DNA from: Liquidambar formosana
Lineage: Eukaryota > Streptophyta > Magnoliopsida > Saxifragales > Altingiaceae
DNA: 64,000 nucleotides
NCBI GenBank assembly: GCA_039720395.1
Contig: CM077831.1
Coordinates: forward strand, 10,714,333 to 10,778,332
Direction of reading: 5' to 3'
This document shows positions 11,760 to 23,023 of the stretch, in pieces (positions within the stretch are counted from its first letter, which is position 1; every line of letters starts with the position of its first letter). Position numbers and translations under genes: made by a program. The notes under the pieces were generated by a model. The model saw only the letters and a program-made list of their open reading frames with translations, was not told the origin of the DNA and did not search any database.

Positions 11760-13413
11760 TGTTAGGATTATGCCCTAGAGCCAATCATAGAGATGATTGT
11801 TTAGGGATTAGGAACAATCATTTGATTTCATTTATGTATGTCACATTGATTATTGATTTAATAAAAGGGCTTATTCTATTATGTTTATATGCATCATTTA
11901 TATTTACATAATATGTCCACGGAGTTAGAGTTGAGAATATGGAATTACAAAGAGTTGTAATTTTGAGACTATAGATATATCTCTGTACTAAACTCCTAAA
12001 GCATTCCTAGTTGAAGGTTCACTATGATGGACAGTAATAAACCATAGGACTAGCACTTGTTAGGTTAACTCTATAGGAGGATAGCTAGTCTCAAGCTATT
12101 TGTGTGGAGACACTACAACCAACAAGTGGGTGCCTATTGCGAGAATAGGTACACTGAATGTGACCAAAGATATGAGATAAACTGAATGGAGTTTTATCCT
12201 GCCTGTCAATCAGTTTCTCATTGTTATAGTGGTACAAGTAATCCTTAGACCTGAGACACCATAGTTGCCTTATGCATGTAGCTTTAGAAGTTTGATAACA
12301 CTAAGTGCAGATTCTATTCATGGGTCTGTAAAGGTGTTCATTGGCCCTATTGCTATGTGTATGAAGGCATGTGAGTGATCAACAAGGAATCCATTACTCT
12401 CAGGAAAAAGAGAGAGAATGTCTCATATAGCATTCATAATATAACTCATTCAGTCCATGGCCATGGCAGTGTGAATATGGAAAGGAGTTTCCATAAGTTC
12501 ATCATTGAGTTGATATTTATGAATGAGTATAAAGTAATTGAACTAGGGACTTGACAGACTTCCATGTCCTATTAGTTCAATTGGAGACATTGTGTAAATG
12601 GAAGGATGCAATTGTAACCTATAAACTATAACAGAAGGGTTCTTTGATAGATACATATTCACTTCATTAAGGACGACACCATGAACCATATGCTAGGTGT
12701 TATTCATGGTTAGTAGAAGCCCTAATTGATATAAGTGAGTTATAATCAATTAGGGAATTGGAAGGAGTTCCAATTAGACCCTAAATGGAAAGAGTTCCAT
12801 TGTGCACACCTCGTGCTATTCCTACTACTTGATGATGTGAACCCAATGGGTCACACACTGATCATGCAAGATGAGCTTTAAAGTCTATGAGAGAAAGGGT
12901 ATGAGTGCATAAAGAATAGTTCTTTGAGGCCTATTTATATTTGATATAATTTATAGGGGTTATTGTGCAATTTAGAGAAATTGCATCACACCCTAATAGG
13001 GTTTCCCCCTATGGCCGGCCCCCCTAGTGTGGACTATATAAGTCACACTTTATGATGTGTGACATAATCACAAGTTGAAATCCCAAGGGGCTGTCCAGAT
13101 TTTGCAGCCTCCCTCTCTCTCTCTCCTCTCTTCTCCTTCACTAGCAACAACAAGGAAAAGGTGGAAAGGACTTGAAGCTCTAGCTAGGTGTGGATACCGT
13201 TGGAGGCAGCACACTTGGGCTGCTCATTCACCGCTGTCCGGAATCAAAGCTTGGAGCAAAAAGGAGAAGACAAAAATTCTGTAAGTGTTCTAACCCTCTT
13301 CATAGTTAGGGTTTGATTTTGTATATGCATAGTTAGATTCATGGGCTGTGGAATCAAAGGGAAAATTTTTATATTCCGCACTTCTATTTTTCCCTCTTGT
13401 ATGAGTCCCAACA
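11760..13413 (+). repeat. Copia LTR (Y), + strand
   Basis: 1654 bp, TGTTAGGATT...CCCAACA, full length in the sense of both ends being present. The flanks do not match (GGAAG on the left, CTGGG on the right), so it is not a simple solo LTR. The reverse complement of the left flank, CTTCC, nearly equals the CTTCT left of LTR X, as expected if X and Y recombined and inverted what lies between. TATATAA is at 13035-13041 with palindromes upstream, and a splice donor ..CT|GTAAGT at 13280. Confidence 0.88.
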
Positions 13414-14843
13414 CTGGGCTATCTTGCTTCCATGGTGGATGTGAATAAGATGGGGAGGTATAACTGGGGAGGGGCAGCACTAGCCACCATGTACAGATCC
13501 ATGTCCGACATGTCCCGAGGGGTTTCCAAGAATTTTGGTGGGCTTCCATTTGTTTGGGAGGTAAGTAAAAATGTTTAATTTTTAAATTCCTCTCAAACTT
13601 GACTTGATTTTAATGCTTTTTTTGAATCTTGACAGATATGGTACTATGAATATCTGGGACTGTGCCGCCCCACCCTGGATAATGAGATACAAGAATGGCC
13701 CATACTTGGGAACTATGCTCCCAACAAGATAGCCATGCGTGCCCCCAATAGGCATGACTACGCCCATGCAAGGGCGCACTTGGCAAGCCTAAATGCTGAT
13801 ATGGTGATCCTCCTTCCTCATTCTTTTCTTTTTTTCATTTTTATTATCTTGCTCATTATTTTTTTTCAAATTCAACAGGTAGAGTGGAGCCCATGGGTAC
13901 TGTGGGAAGCTAGGCTGCCTAGGAGGTGTGTGTCTTGCTTGGAGTTGACAGGGAAGAGGGTACTCTTTGAGGGTCCCTCAGGGCGATACTGGTATTTGGG
14001 GGAGCGTATCCTTAGGCAAGTGAAAGGACGAGTGGATGCCGCTCTTACCCTTGTCTTGCCTCCTATGAATATGAGGCACACCGACTCTTTGGATGGGGAC
14101 GAGCTGATGGAAGCTCTGACTGGATGGGATGCTGAGGAGTTTACCTCGCCCAATACTGACTACATGACTTTCTGTAATCAATTCCTGATGCGCCCTAGAG
14201 TCATTGGCTTCCCACCTCAAGGGGTGAGTCTCTATCCCCATTCTTTTGAATTATTGATTTATGCAAGCACTTCTCTTAAGCCAATTGTCTATTGCAGGGC
14301 CGGCGAGCTCGTGGACATAGTTCCACAATAGCGTCCTCCACAGGCATGACTCATGGAGATGAGGATTATGAGATGGGGGGAATGGCACAGCCGCCTCTCC
14401 CAGTTCTCGACTGGCAAGTGAACCTATGCAATGGGTTGGAGTTCATGAGGACTGATATTACTCACCCTGCTTTTGATGAAGTCCCCAGGATTGATTCGAG
14501 CTATGAGCATGTAAACTCTAAACCTTTGCCTTCCTTAAAACCTCTTTCATCATTTATTAACCATGTTCATCTTTTAGGTTCCCCGAGAGTACGCACAGGA
14601 GTGCCTTGAACTCAGCGAGGGATTAAGGCGGGACCTTGTTAGGTTAAGTTTGGCAAACTCTGTGCTAGAGGGGCGGCTAAATCCCGCTGTAAGACATTCC
14701 CTTTGTTCATTCCAATCATAGGAGCTAAAAGCATAACCCTTCTTTATTAATCGATTTCTTTGCAACAGGTCTCCACACTGGTCGTGGTAGAGGCGAGTCA
14801 AGTAGAAAGAGAAGAACCACGGGAGATCATTAGCTTAGCTTAA
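13414..14843 (+). pseudogene. PMD gene copy 1, remaining exons
   Basis: Six exons in one continuous reading frame: 13414-13560, 13636-13803, 13879-14223, 14298-14510, 14578-14688, 14769-14843 (stop TAA 14841-14843), with GT-AG introns of about 67-82 bp. The first exon holds the family motif GRYNWGGAALATMYR; the second and third hold W-Y-Y-E-Y-L and the hydrophobic/aromatic V-E-W-S-P-W core. The later exons are polar and less conserved. Every splice site looks intact, so the break is due to LTR insertions and the inversion upstream, not to decay here. PMD proteins are implicated in meristem maintenance and silencing in model plants and are also carried by transposable elements; no function is shown here. 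Confidence 0.85.
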
Positions 14844-15064
14844 CCTCTTGCTTTGTGAATGAATGAAACATCCTTCTTTATGCTTTGTAACCTCTCTTTG
14901 AACATTTGCTTTGGTACTTTTTATGAAACTTTTGGAATCCCATTGTGGTGATTTACTCATGTTTTTGTGCAAAAATAAGCTCAAAATAAGCTTCCCAAGG
15001 TCATATAACCATATAGGGGTTAAATAGGGTCAAAAATAGGCAAAACTAGGCAAAATAGGAAAAC
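14844..15064. other. Junction between PMD gene end and element A
   Basis: No gene. The first part is probably the 3' UTR of the PMD gene; from about 14960 the sequence is like the region upstream of the antisense genes of the Tat elements. No LTR end is present, so element A lacks its 3' LTR here. The exact junction cannot be fixed by eye. Confidence 0.4.
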
Positions 15065-15152
15065 GGCCTCGGGTGACCACCCGGGGCTGGGCGGCTAGCT
15101 GCCCAAGCCCAAGTGGCTAGCCGCCCAGGCCTGGGTGGTCACCCAAGCCCGA
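15065..15152 (+). promoter_or_regulatory. GC-rich palindrome module upstream of antisense gene
   Basis: A run of adjoining inverted repeats in otherwise A/T-rich DNA: GGGTGACCACCC, GGGCGGCTAGCTGCCC, GGCTAGCC, GGGTGGTCACCC. Bases 15065-15132 align without a gap over 68 bp to the reverse complement of 22253-22320 in the LTR of element E (about 54 of 68 identical, all differences transitions). Both copies lie about 100 bp upstream of a TATA box in the same relative direction. Related copies lie at 57744-57806 and 24901-24985. Confidence 0.6.
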
Positions 15153-15234
15153 AGCAGAAATCCCACTTTGAATAGGAAACTTCCTATTCTGACGGGTTTT
15201 TTCCTATTTGAACTTAGATTTGTGACCTTTTCCC

Positions 15235-15242
15235 TATAAAAA
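15235..15242 (+). promoter_or_regulatory. TATA box of antisense gene in A
   Basis: CTATAAAAAC 56 bases before the ATG at 15291. The same box is kept at the same distance before the antisense gene of element B (57653-57660, - strand), which suggests the gene is transcribed on its own, against the direction of the element. Confidence 0.65.
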
Positions 15243-15290
15243 CACATCCAAGAGGCTCCTAAACCTACTTGTATTCATTCATTAGAAATT

Positions 15291-16574
15291 ATGGAGGCTC
15301 TAGACAAATTTTTAGGAGGGTTTTTGAGAGTTACGAGTGCTGAAGCAAAATCTGAGTTCAAGTGCTTTGGCTTGGATCCATTGCTTTCCTTGAGGCATGT
15401 GAAGCTTGAAACGAACCTCTTGACTGCTGCTACATATTTTTGGGATCCTCGAATTCATGTGTTCCGCTTCAACTATGAAGAACTGTGCCCAACCATGGAG
15501 GAATTCTGCGAGTTGTATAGAGTTTCAACGGTAGGTCCTTTTATCCTCCCTACTCCTCGCCCAAGCTTTCTTACTTCTTTCTCCAACCTACTTGGGATTT
15601 ACCAACAATATGCCTCTACGTTTGTAAAGGACCATATAGTAGATTTGATGAAATTGGCAACCTCCTTTTTGGCCTATGATAGCAAAGGTATTCTGAAATT
15701 TACCTTTCCTATTAAGCATGCACTTGCCTTTTGCCTCATTGGTCATTTCCTTATTTCAACTGGTACTCCACATGTGCCCATACAAATTTGTGAATTGATT
15801 CCTCTCCTTGCCAAAGGCCATAACTTGATTCCCATGGTACTGGCTGAAACCCTGAATAGCTTGGATGAAGTCCATAAGGACCCAAAGGTTCCTTTAGGAG
15901 GTAGCCCCATTTTGCTGCAAATGTGGTTGCTTGAAAGATTGAATTTCTTATCACCCACTGTTATTACACCGTACAAGCCCCAGCATTACTGTCTTCGCCA
16001 CATTGAGCTGCCTGGGAAATTTTCATTGAGGGATTGGCTAGGTTACTTCCAAACCCTTTCATGGAGGAATATCAAGTGGTTTGTTTTCCTATGGGGCTGC
16101 AGCGAACAAGTGCTTCTGCGAACTTCTGGATGCGCCATGGTGAGACTCATAGGACTGAGGTCTACTTCTTTCTATTGGCCTTCAAGGGTTCTTCGTCAGA
16201 TGGGTGCCATGCAAACCATACCCACTTCCTTGAAAGGTGAATATCCTGTGGTGCCTGCGGGTCTTTCTGTAGTGACTTGGGCGAAGGATCGATGGCCTAG
16301 CAAGCTAACACTAACTCAAGTTACGAATACTGATGGTCCATATATGATGAGCCCCGAGTATAAGGAATGGTTGAGAAGCAATTTGGGTGAGCGAGAGACT
16401 ACTCGAAGAGAAAGGATTTTTGGACTTATCAAGAATAACGAACTTGGACCTTGCAGAGAAGATATTATGGAAGCAGTGACAGCAGCAAGAAAAGAAGACA
16501 TGAAAGAGAGGAGAAGAAAGCTGAAAAGCGAGCTGCAAAGAAGCCCAAGAAAAACTGAAGACTCAATAGAATAG
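15291..16574 (+). CDS. Antisense ORF of Tat element A (DUF7745/PMD-like)
   Basis: 427 residues, intronless, on the strand opposite to the pol genes of element A and downstream of them. No membrane segment. The N-terminal part has L-L-T-A-A-T-Y-F-W-D-P and F-N-Y-E-E-L-C-P-T-M-E-E-F, the pattern of the transposon-associated plant family DUF7745; the middle has Q-M-W-L-L-E-R-L, similar to the helical core of PMD proteins; the C-terminus is very basic. Compared with the B copy (57604-57276 plus 47476-46514) the last 35 or so residues differ because of indels, so the A tail is probably frameshifted. Additional antisense ORFs are known in the Tat lineage; their function is unknown. The ATG is supported by the TATA box 56 bases upstream. 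Confidence 0.75.
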   Translation: MEALDKFLGGFLRVTSAEAKSEFKCFGLDPLLSLRHVKLETNLLTAATYFWDPRIHVFRFNYEELCPTMEEFCELYRVSTVGPFILPTPRPSFLTSFSNLLGIYQQYASTFVKDHIVDLMKLATSFLAYDSKGILKFTFPIKHALAFCLIGHFLISTGTPHVPIQICELIPLLAKGHNLIPMVLAETLNSLDEVHKDPKVPLGGSPILLQMWLLERLNFLSPTVITPYKPQHYCLRHIELPGKFSLRDWLGYFQTLSWRNIKWFVFLWGCSEQVLLRTSGCAMVRLIGLRSTSFYWPSRVLRQMGAMQTIPTSLKGEYPVVPAGLSVVTWAKDRWPSKLTLTQVTNTDGPYMMSPEYKEWLRSNLGERETTRRERIFGLIKNNELGPCREDIMEAVTAARKEDMKERRRKLKSELQRSPRKTEDSIE

Positions 16575-16892
16575 GATATTTATGGCATTTTTATAGTTCT
16601 TTTACTTAATACCAATGAATTGCTATGTCAATCAATTTTAGTTTTGAATAAATTGCCAATGATAAATTAAATTTGGGATTTTGTTGTTTAATTTAGACCG
16701 CACCCAAGGTAACTTCATGGGTTGCCTACGTATCTCCATGATCTTTTTTTTCTTTTTTTTTGTTTTTGTTTTTCTGTTTTTTTTGTTTTTTGTTTTTTGT
16801 TTCTTTTTTTGAATGGAGAATCAGGTCTTACATAGTTCTCATGCCTTAACTTTTGCCTAGGCCGCCCTTACGGGTTTTCAACCTAGCAGGCC
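16575..16892. other. T-rich spacer between antisense gene and integrase of A
   Basis: The space between the two convergent genes. It contains a T-rich run (16743-16808), which is A-rich in the sense of the element, and the phrase 'gggttgcctacgtatc'. The same arrangement is at 46187-46513 in element B. No gene. Confidence 0.6.
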
Positions 16893-17697
16893 TTAAACAT
16901 GATATTTTTTCAATTGATCCAAATTAGTTGGACGAGCAAACTCAATTCCATCTAAATCCATGAGGCGAACAGCCCCTGCTGGCAATATCTCTTTGATAAT
17001 GTATGGTCCACCCCAACTTGGCTTGAATTTTCCCCGTGGATCGAACACTGGAGCTCTGATTTCTTTCAGCACTACATCCCTTTTCTTTAGACCTCGATCT
17101 TTGACATGCTTGTTGAATGCTCTGGCAACTCTCCGTTGATACCCTTGAACATGATACAGTGCCCTTAAACGCCTTTCATCCAGCAAAGCTAACTCATCAT
17201 AGCGGCTCTTAACCCAGTCCACTTCTGTTATCTGGCACTCCACGGCAACCCTTAGTGAAGGAACCTCCAATTCAACTGGCAACACGGCCTCCATTCCATA
17301 AACTAGAGAATAAGGGGTAGCCCCTATTGACGACCTTATTGATGTTCTGTAACCCCATAGAGCCAACGGTAACTTCTCATGCCAGTCTGTGTGTGAGTCC
17401 GCAGTCTTCTGTAGTAGCTTCTTGATATTCTTGTTAGCTGATTCCACTGCTCCATTAGTCTGAGGACGGTATGGTGACGACAGATGGTGAACTATGCCGT
17501 ACTTTTGCAAGAGCTCATGGGTTTCTTTCTGAAAGTGCTGGCCATTATCGGAGATAACTTCATGCGGTACCCCATATCGATAGATGATGCTGTGCTGTAT
17601 GAACTGTGCTACCTTCTTGGAATTCAAGGTCTTGAAGGACGTTGCTTCCACCCACTTAGTGAAATAATCGATAGCAACCAGGATGTATGTTGGGAAT
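16893..17697 (-). pseudogene. Integrase catalytic and C-terminal part of A
   Basis: Open on the - strand from the solo LTR junction at 17697 to a stop at 16893. It starts at I-L-V-A-I-D-Y-F-T-K-W-V-E and includes the D of the DDE triad in V-I-S-D-N-G-Q-H-F and the E in Q-T-N-G-A-V-E-S-A-N-K, then the C-terminal domain ending Q-L-K-K-Y-H-V. Unlike the B copy it has no frameshift after T-A-D-S-H-T. It is disconnected from the first catalytic D by the LTR at 17698-19346. Confidence 0.85.
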
Positions 17698-19346
17698 CGA
17701 ACAAGAAGGAAAAATACAAAGTGTGGAATATAAAAATTTTTCCTACGATTCCCAATCACATGAATCTAACTATGCATGACACAAAATCAAACCCTAACTA
17801 CAAAGAGGGTTAGAACACTTACAGAATTTTTGTCTTCTCCTTTTTGCTCGAAGCTTTGATTCCGGACAGCAGTGAATGAGCAGCCCAAGTGTGCTACCTC
17901 TAATGGTATCCACACCTAGCTAGAGCTTCAAGTCTTTTCTTTCTTCTTCCTTGTTGTTGCTAGAGGTGGAGAAGAGAGAGAGAGAGAAGAAAGCCTCCAA
18001 AGGGCTGGACAGCTAGGGTTTATTGTGCAAGCCTCATATGCCATGTCACACATAAGTGTGACTTATATAGGCAGCCCACTAAAGGGGGCTGGCCATGGGG
18101 AAGAAACCCTAATAGGGTTATGTGTAATTATACTTAATTGCACATTAACCCCTATTATTTGTATCAAATACAAATAGGCCTATAAAGAACTATTCTTTAT
18201 TCACTAAAACCCTTTCTCTCATAGACTTTAAAGCCCTTCTTGCATGATCAGTGTGTGACCCATTGGGTTCACATCATTAAGTAGTAGGAATAGCACGAGG
18301 TGTGCACAATGGAACTCTTTCCATTTAGGGTCTAATTGGAACTCCTTCGAATTCCCTAATTGATTATAACTCACTTATATCAATTAGGGCTTCTACTAAC
18401 CATGAGTAACACCTAGCATATGGCTCATGGTGTGGTCCTTAATGAGGTGAATAGTCATTTACAAAGAACCCTTCTGTTATAGTTTATAGGTTACAATTGC
18501 ATCCTTCCTTCAACACAATGTCTCCAATTGAACTAATAGGACATGGAAGTCTGTCAAGTCCCTAGTTCAATTACTTTATACTCATTCATAGATATCAACT
18601 CATTGATGAACTCATGAAACTCTTTTCATATTCATCCTACCATGGCTATGGATTTAATGAGTTATATTATGAATGCTATATGACACATTCTCTCTCTTTT
18701 TCCTGAGAGTGATGGATCCCTCGTTGATCACTCACATGCCTTCATACACATAGCAGTAGGGCCAATGAACACCTTTGCAAACCCCTGAATAGGATTTGCA
18801 CTTAGTATTATCAAACTTCTAAAGCTACATGCATAAGACAACTATGGTGTCTCAGGTCTAAGGATTACTTGTACCACTATAACAATGAGAAACTAATTGA
18901 CAGGCAGGATAAAACTCCATTCAGTTTATCTCATATCTTTGGTCACATTCAGTGTACCTATTCTCGTAATAGGCACCCACTTGTTGGTTGTAGTGTCTCC
19001 ACACAAATAGCTTGAGACTAGCTATCCTCCTATAGAGTCAACCTAACAAGTGCTAGTCCTATGGTTCATTATTGTCCATCATAGTGAACCTTCAACTAGG
19101 AATGCTTTAGGAGTTTAGTACAGAGATATATCTATAGTCTCAAAATTACAACTCTTTGTAATTCCATATTCTCAACTCTAACTCCATGGACATATTATGT
19201 AAATATAAATGATGCATATAAACATAATAGAATAAGCCCTTTTATTAAATCAATAATAAATGTGACATACATAAATGAAATCAAATGATTGTTCCTAATC
19301 CCTAAACAATCATCTCCATGATTGGCTCTAGGGCATAATCTTAACA
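17698..19346 (-). repeat. Solo copia LTR inside integrase of A
   Basis: 1649 bp, TGTTGGG...CTTAACA, same subfamily as the LTRs of D1. The flanks read ..GGATGTA and GTATTCATG..; the undisturbed sequence in element B at this site is GGATGTATTCATG, so only GTA is duplicated (a normal 5-bp duplication with two bases lost, or an unusual 3-bp one). No internal element sequence is present. Confidence 0.9.
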
Positions 19347-20458
19347 GTATTCATGCCCATTCAACACCTTTGGCTTGATTTGTCCGATGATATCTATCCC
19401 CCATACTGCGAACGGCCATAGTGACGACATACTTGTTAAAGGCATAGAAGGCAAATGTTGTCCACTGGCAAACAGTTGGCATTTATGACACTTCTTGACA
19501 TGTGCGTAGCAATCCCTTTCCATGGTAGACCAATAATAGCCTAACCTCATGATTTTCTTAGCCAACATATAGCCATTCATATGCGGAGCCCCTGTCCCTT
19601 CATGGATTTCTTTAATCAGATGCTCAGCTTCCTCCTCGGTGACACACAGCAGGTGGATCCCGTCGTATGATCTCCGGTATAGCTTTCCTTCACAAAGTAC
19701 ATAGTGACTTGCCAACCGCCTTAAGGTTTTTCTGTCGATACGAGATGCTCCTTCTGGGTACTCTCTTTCTTCAATGAACTTCTTTATGTCATGGAACCAT
19801 GGGTGGCCATCATTTACATCTCCTCATCGGATTGCATAACAGTACACAGGCTTGTCTCGGCATTCTATCACCAACGGCTTCATGTTTCCCCCTTCAGGTA
19901 TCTCCACCATGGACGCTAGGGTCGCCAAGGCATCGGCGAACTGGTTCTTGTTTCTTGAAAGGTAGTTGAACTCTATCTCTGAGAACTCCTTGGTTAGAGC
20001 TTCCAGATAGGCGTGGTATGGCAACAGCTTCTCATCTCGAGTTTTCCATTCCCCTTTTATTTGACAAATGATTAGCGCCGAGTCCCCGAACACTTCCAGT
20101 TCTTTGATTCCCAATTCTAGTGCCGCTTCCAATGCTAGGATACAGGCCTCATACTCAGCAATGTTATTGGTAGCTTCAAACCCCAACTTGACCGCCAACG
20201 GTGTAAATGCCTCTTCAGGTGAAACTAGTAGGACTCCTATCCCATAACCTTTCTTATTGGCTACCCCATCGAAATAAACTCTCCAAGTCTTTCTACCAAT
20301 CTCTAGCACGTCCTCATCTGGGAACTAATCCTCGAAGGGTCTGATGATGACACAGGACAGCTAGCTAGGTAGTCTGCGATGACGCTCCCCTTGATAGACT
20401 TCTGATTCACGTACTTGATGTCAAATTCGTTGAGGAGAATTGACCATCGAGCAGTTCT
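19347..20458 (-). pseudogene. Second RNase H and N-terminal integrase of A
   Basis: On the - strand from the E insertion at 20458: the end of the first RNase H (R-T-A-R-W-S-I-L-L-N-E-F), a one-base frameshift near 20325, the second RNase H (W-R-V-Y-F-D-G and N-N-I-A-E-Y-E-A-C-I-L-A-L), a stop at 19824-19826 where B has a sense codon, then the zinc-binding start of integrase (C-H-K-C-Q-L) and G-I-D-I-I-G with the first catalytic D. It breaks at the solo LTR. Confidence 0.85.
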
Positions 20459-22136
20459 TGTGAACCCACGAAAAAGAAGCGCAGGAGCCCACAAGGGTTT
20501 GGCAAAAATGATAATAGGTATGAAAGACAACAAACAAAAAGGGAGTCGCCACCTCATTTTTTAGGGAAAAGAGGAAAACCACAAAAATGTTTTATTTCCA
20601 AAACCACATGACTCCATTAAAGGAAAAGCAAAGTCTTTGAAACCAGAAAATTGGATTCGGGGGCTAAGTTACGACGTGGGAAGGTTTTGGGCAAAGCCCA
20701 TAGGCACCCACATCGCCCGAGTTGGTCTCTTAATTTGATTGGGCTAACTTAAGATCTTTTCCACTCAAATATCATCATATATCATCACAAGGCAGCATAC
20801 ATATCATATATTTCATCCAATTATCTCATGCACAATCACTCAAATAAAACAAAACAGAAGAAAAGAAGAAAAGAAAAGAAAAGAAAAAGCCTAGGATACT
20901 TGGATCCTAGAATAGACTTGAGCCTCACGAAGAGTGCCTACGTACCATGCAGGCGAAATACATGGATCAAAGTCCACATAGTTCGAAAAGAATAGGGTTA
21001 CAACCTAATACAAACCTATAGTAAAAACCCTAGGTTTCCTTATTTGAAAATGTATTGATTTAATCCAAAACTGAAAACTTCCACAAGAGGAAAACTTTGA
21101 TAAGAAGGAAACCTTTGATAATTACCATAAGCTTGTATTAAGAAGTAACCCTAGGAGGGAGAAGAGAAAAGAAAGAAAAAGAAAGGTGAATTGGGGCACC
21201 TTCAAACCCTACTTACCTGAGCGCACAAGCTCCTAGCATTAGCCATTTCAGACCATAGCAGCCCTATTTGCAATAGGACAAGCATTGTACCTGTTTGCAC
21301 CCTTACAAGTGCACACAATTATGCAAAGAAAGCAATATGCAAATCTGGACAAAACCTTGACAAGGCCTAAAATCATCCATTAATCATGCAAACAACAAGA
21401 ATAATGAATAACTAAGGACTCTAACTCAATCCTACATGCAATGACCTAGCTAACATGCATAGAAACCAAGAAATCCACTAATATGAATGCAAACCTAGCA
21501 TGATTCAACTATATGCAGCATATATAGAATGACTATGATGAGAAATAACTCCCAAAACTAAGCTAAACATGCTGCATGAGACTTATGTGATTTTAGGGTT
21601 ATCGAAACCCTAACCTCACAACTATGCATAAAAACCTACTAAATGATTCTAAGACATGCTCAAATTATCATGAATATCATTCATATCATATATATTAACT
21701 AACAGGAGCATCAATTCATGATAATAATCACAGCAACCTAAACATGTGAACTATGCATGATTTAAGAGGATAGAACGAATAAGGCTATCAAATACTTAGT
21801 GAACCAGGGATTATCAAGCATATAAAGCCATAAACTATCCTAAAATCATTCATATAACATCACATAAACATTGAATTCCATCCATAAGAAGAACAATTGC
21901 ATGCACCACAACTATCCTAGAAAGAGAAGAAGGAGAAGCAGGAATTCATGTTCAGCATAAAAGGGATAGGCTTACCTCTTGTAGACTCTTCCTTGTCTTC
22001 AATCCTCTTGTTTCCTTGCTTGCTTGGGGTTGAAGAGCCTCCTCTTGAAGTCCTTCTAGCTCTCCAAACTCGTAGCTCCCTCTCTCTCTAAGTGTAAAGT
22101 GCAATTAACCTCCCCCTATGTGCTGAATATCATGTC

Positions 22137-22145
22137 CTTTATATA
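22137..22145 (-). promoter_or_regulatory. TATA box of E LTR
   Basis: TATATAAAG on the - strand, about 107 bases downstream (in LTR sense) of the GC palindrome module. Confidence 0.6.
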
Positions 22146-22252
22146 GAGAACTGATCCCCTAAACCAATGGCTAAGATTAATTCATTAAATAATGATCCTA
22201 GGGCTATTAGAGACTCTCTTGGTGCTCAAACAACTCAAACCTACACACTCCT

Positions 22253-22320
22253 AGGCCTGGACGGTTAGCCGTCTGGGCTTGGACGACTGACCGTCCAGCC
22301 CCGGACGGTTACCCGAGGCC
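22253..22320 (-). promoter_or_regulatory. GC-rich palindrome module of E LTR
   Basis: 68 bp, ungapped counterpart of 15065-15132 on the opposite strand. Its stems differ in a paired way: GGAC/GTCC here against GGGC/GCCC there, and ACGG/CCGT here against TGGC/GCCG there. Confidence 0.6.
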
Positions 22321-23023
22321 CTCCTATTTCTGCTTCGGTTTTGACTTCCACTTGCTTCAGAAGTCCTAAAATCTTCAAATTAAGTCCGATTTTGACGAAA
22401 TAAAAGCCAAAACGACCGTGTTTTGAAGGGGAACACATTTTTAGGCATTTTAGGACAAAAATCCTCAACCATGGGTGCATGGTTAGGTTTTACAAAGGTG
22501 GTTAACCATGGTGCTTCACCGTCGCTAAGCTGGGTTTGTACACAAGGTCGAACCAAATGCTTTCCCAATCGAAAATTGATCTTTCTAAACATGTTTAGGA
22601 CATAAATAAAGCCCAATTGAAGTTAAATGAGAGAAAATTGATTAGGTCTTATGAGTCAATTTGAGCAAACCAAGAAAGGGTCTTTTAGCCAACCCGAACC
22701 ATTACGAGCCGAATTAATCTTAAACCATTAATTCATGAAATTGAACCTATATATAAACTCTATGTACTCATATGAACTTGATGGAATGACTCGGGATTCA
22801 TTCCAAGGTCAAATGGAAAATATATGGCTTAAAAGACGATTATGCCCTTAAAGTCGCAAAAGTTCTTATTGACCATCGAGATGAACTCCAAATCACTTCA
22901 AAATTCATACACATGATATTCAATGCCATAGAAACTCAATGCAAAAGACTAGACTCAAAAGGGACTCAAAATCCTGCATGAAATGATATGTCCTAGCTAA
23001 GGTGACAAAAATGGGGTGTGACA

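Larger units (their letters stand above)
14960..20458 (-). mobile_element. Element A, decayed Tat-type gypsy, partial
   Basis: The 3' half of a Ty3/gypsy element on the - strand: second RNase H and integrase (20458-16893), a T-rich spacer and the antisense gene 15291-16574. It is closely similar to element B (43770-46186 and its antisense gene), so it is the same family. It is truncated on the right by insertion of element E after GCAGTTCT (20451-20458), is interrupted by a solo copia LTR, and lacks an LTR on the left. A frameshift near 20325 and a stop at 19824 show decay. Confidence 0.85.
20459..23023 (-). repeat. 3' LTR of element E
   Basis: 2565 bp. On the - strand it starts TGTCACACCCC and ends GGGTTCACA, like the LTRs of B. 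It shares blocks with them, including CTCAG|GTAAGT (reverse complement of 21211-21221) and the phrase around 'gtacgtaggc'. A TATA box is at 22137-22145 and a GC palindrome module at 22253-22320. The CT/GA-rich stretch near 22075-22095 would lie just after the start site. Confidence 0.9.
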
